From positions 1-64,000 of the forward strand of contig NZ_BDAE01000012.1 in NCBI RefSeq assembly GCF_002091675.1: a stretch of DNA of 64,000 nt, in the 5' to 3' direction. The notes beneath the pieces were generated by a model. The model saw only the letters and a program-made list of their open reading frames with translations. It was not told the DNA's origin and ran no database searches. The position numbers and the translations under genes were made by a program. Source of the stretch: Pseudomonas luteola NBRC 103146. Lineage in GTDB: Bacteria > Pseudomonadota > Gammaproteobacteria > Pseudomonadales > Pseudomonadaceae. How positions within the stretch are numbered: the first letter of the stretch is position 1; every line of letters starts with the position of its first letter. Shown here piece by piece: positions 63,204 to 64,000 of the stretch.

Positions 63204-63779
63204 TCAGGCTTGCCGCATGACCTGCTGGTCTCCCGAGCGACGCCAGTTGAGCGGTGTGCATCCTACCGTCTTTGTGAATACACGGGTGAAGTGTGATTGA
63301 TCTGAAAAACCACATTCCGCACCGATCTGGCTTATCGGCAAACACGTGTTTAGAAGCATCCGCTTGGCCTTGGCAATTCGTAACTGCTGATACCAGTCAC
63401 GTGGCGAAACGCCTGTGTTTTTCTTGAAGGCTCGGGAAAAATGGCTTCTTGACAACGAGCAGGCACTGGCGATCCCGGACACTGACAGCCCATCGTCCAG
63501 TTGTTCCATCATCAGACGCTTGGCCAGCTGTTCCTGCCAACGAGACAAGGCAATCCGATCCTCACTCGGTAGAGTCACCTGTACAGTCTCTGGCAAAAGG
63601 TGAGCCTGTAGTTCATCTATCAAGGTACGACTGATCGGACCCGCCATATCTTGAACGTTATCCAGCGTTTCGAGCAGGCGTCGCACAAATACCTGTGCAG
63701 CGTTGGTAACGCTTGACTCAGGTTCTTCAGCCGTAGCTGCAGATAAGTGGTTCGATGAGATGAAATCCAGCGAGGCCAT
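63204..63779 (-). CDS. AraC-family transcriptional regulator
   Basis: 191 residues. The C-terminal two helix-turn-helix units are complete (SVSGIASACSLSRSHFSRAF and ISQIGAECGFSDQSHFTRVF). The N-terminal 80 residues form a short helical domain rather than the usual cupin. It is convergent with the LysR gene, 24 bases apart. No target is evident. Confidence 0.9.
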   Translation of the reverse strand: MASLDFISSNHLSAATAEEPESSVTNAAQVFVRRLLETLDNVQDMAGPISRTLIDELQAHLLPETVQVTLPSEDRIALSRWQEQLAKRLMMEQLDDGLSVSGIASACSLSRSHFSRAFKKNTGVSPRDWYQQLRIAKAKRMLLNTCLPISQIGAECGFSDQSHFTRVFTKTVGCTPLNWRRSGDQQVMRQA

Positions 63780-63937
63780 TCCAACACTCCTTGAAGCAGT
63801 AAGGTTGGAGTCCAGTATTGGCTTTAGGCACCCTTAAGGTCCTTGTCTGAAGTTGAAGCGTTCTTAAACGAAAATACCTGCTTGTCATCAATGATTAACA
63901 TGTGATCGCAACGCCTTTATCTCAGGCGAAACGAAAA

Positions 63938-63965
63938 AGGCCGGCTCCCCAGAGGGAGTCGGCCT
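63938..63965 (-). terminator. Intrinsic terminator for a gene entering from the right edge
   Basis: AGGCCGGCTCC / GGAGTCGGCCT with one G-U pair. On the minus strand TTTTTCG follows. It fits the end of a minus-strand gene whose last codons lie at 63973-64000. Confidence 0.85.
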
Positions 63966-63972
63966 AAAAGTA

Positions 63973-64000
63973 CTAGCGGTGCTTGGAAAAGATCTGAACC
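63973..64000 (-). CDS. C-terminal end of an unidentified gene (partial)
   Basis: Minus-strand codons ending IFSKHR and TAG (63975-63973), eight bases before a strong terminator. Only about eight codons are present, too few to name the product. The terminator is the main evidence. Confidence 0.35.

Noticed and set aside
1-64000. CRISPR arrays, tRNA and rRNA genes, complete insertion sequences
   Set aside because: No regularly spaced repeats, cloverleaf sequences or transposase frames were recognised by reading. A tRNAscan or ISfinder run would settle it.

Overview
The window looks like chromosome of a Pseudomonas with moderate GC, roughly mid-50s percent by eye. The evidence is an MvaT-type H-NS homologue, a nar locus in the Pseudomonas order (moaA, a parvulin, narIJHG, two narK genes, then divergent narXL), a TIGR02647 protein and a PA2169-type four-helix protein. 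A P. luteola-like lineage would fit the GC and gene mix, but that is only a guess. I see no rRNA, tRNA or CRISPR array.

Layout. 0-9.3 kb holds a broken LysR gene, a tricarballylate/citrate-type MFS carrier with an orphan ModA-like binding protein, a PQQ-type sorbosone dehydrogenase lipoprotein with its membrane partner, and the periplasmic aldehyde oxidoreductase operon paoABC. 9.3-15.4 kb is accessory: mvaT, a decayed flavin-nucleotide-binding gene, two unknown minus-strand genes flanked by sequences that look like integron attC and attI sites, a new 46-codon gene, a fatty-acyl-CoA-reductase-like protein and a PapB-like regulator. 15.8-24.8 kb holds ybaL, an Fsr-type exporter, a cysteine-free harpin-like protein, a PepSY reductase, a DUF2946 protein and an SDR. 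25.5-37.1 kb gathers aldose use: secreted mutarotase, membrane glucose dehydrogenase, secreted nucleoside hydrolase, then gluconokinase and gluconate permease behind two GntR-like operators. A frameshifted bacteriophytochrome lies between them.

38.9-55.4 kb is the nitrate respiration locus: narK1-narK2-narG-narH-narJ-narI-ppiC-moaA on the minus strand, narXL on the plus strand, then carbonic anhydrase, a frameshifted dnr-like gene and a doubly frameshifted moaB. One ANR box and four NarL-like boxes sit in its promoter regions. 55.7-61.7 kb is a small surface-polysaccharide locus with a formyltransferase, DegT aminotransferase, flippase, glycosyltransferase and WbqC-like protein, consistent with a formylated amino-dideoxysugar. 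The end holds TIGR02647, a 24-residue membrane peptide candidate, LysR and AraC regulators.

Functionally, periplasmic oxidation of sugars and aldehydes feeds electrons to the membrane, gluconate is then imported, and nitrate is the alternative electron acceptor. At least seven loci are broken or decayed. Four of them, carrying five events, fit single-base deletions, which means either real gene decay or uncorrected sequencing errors.
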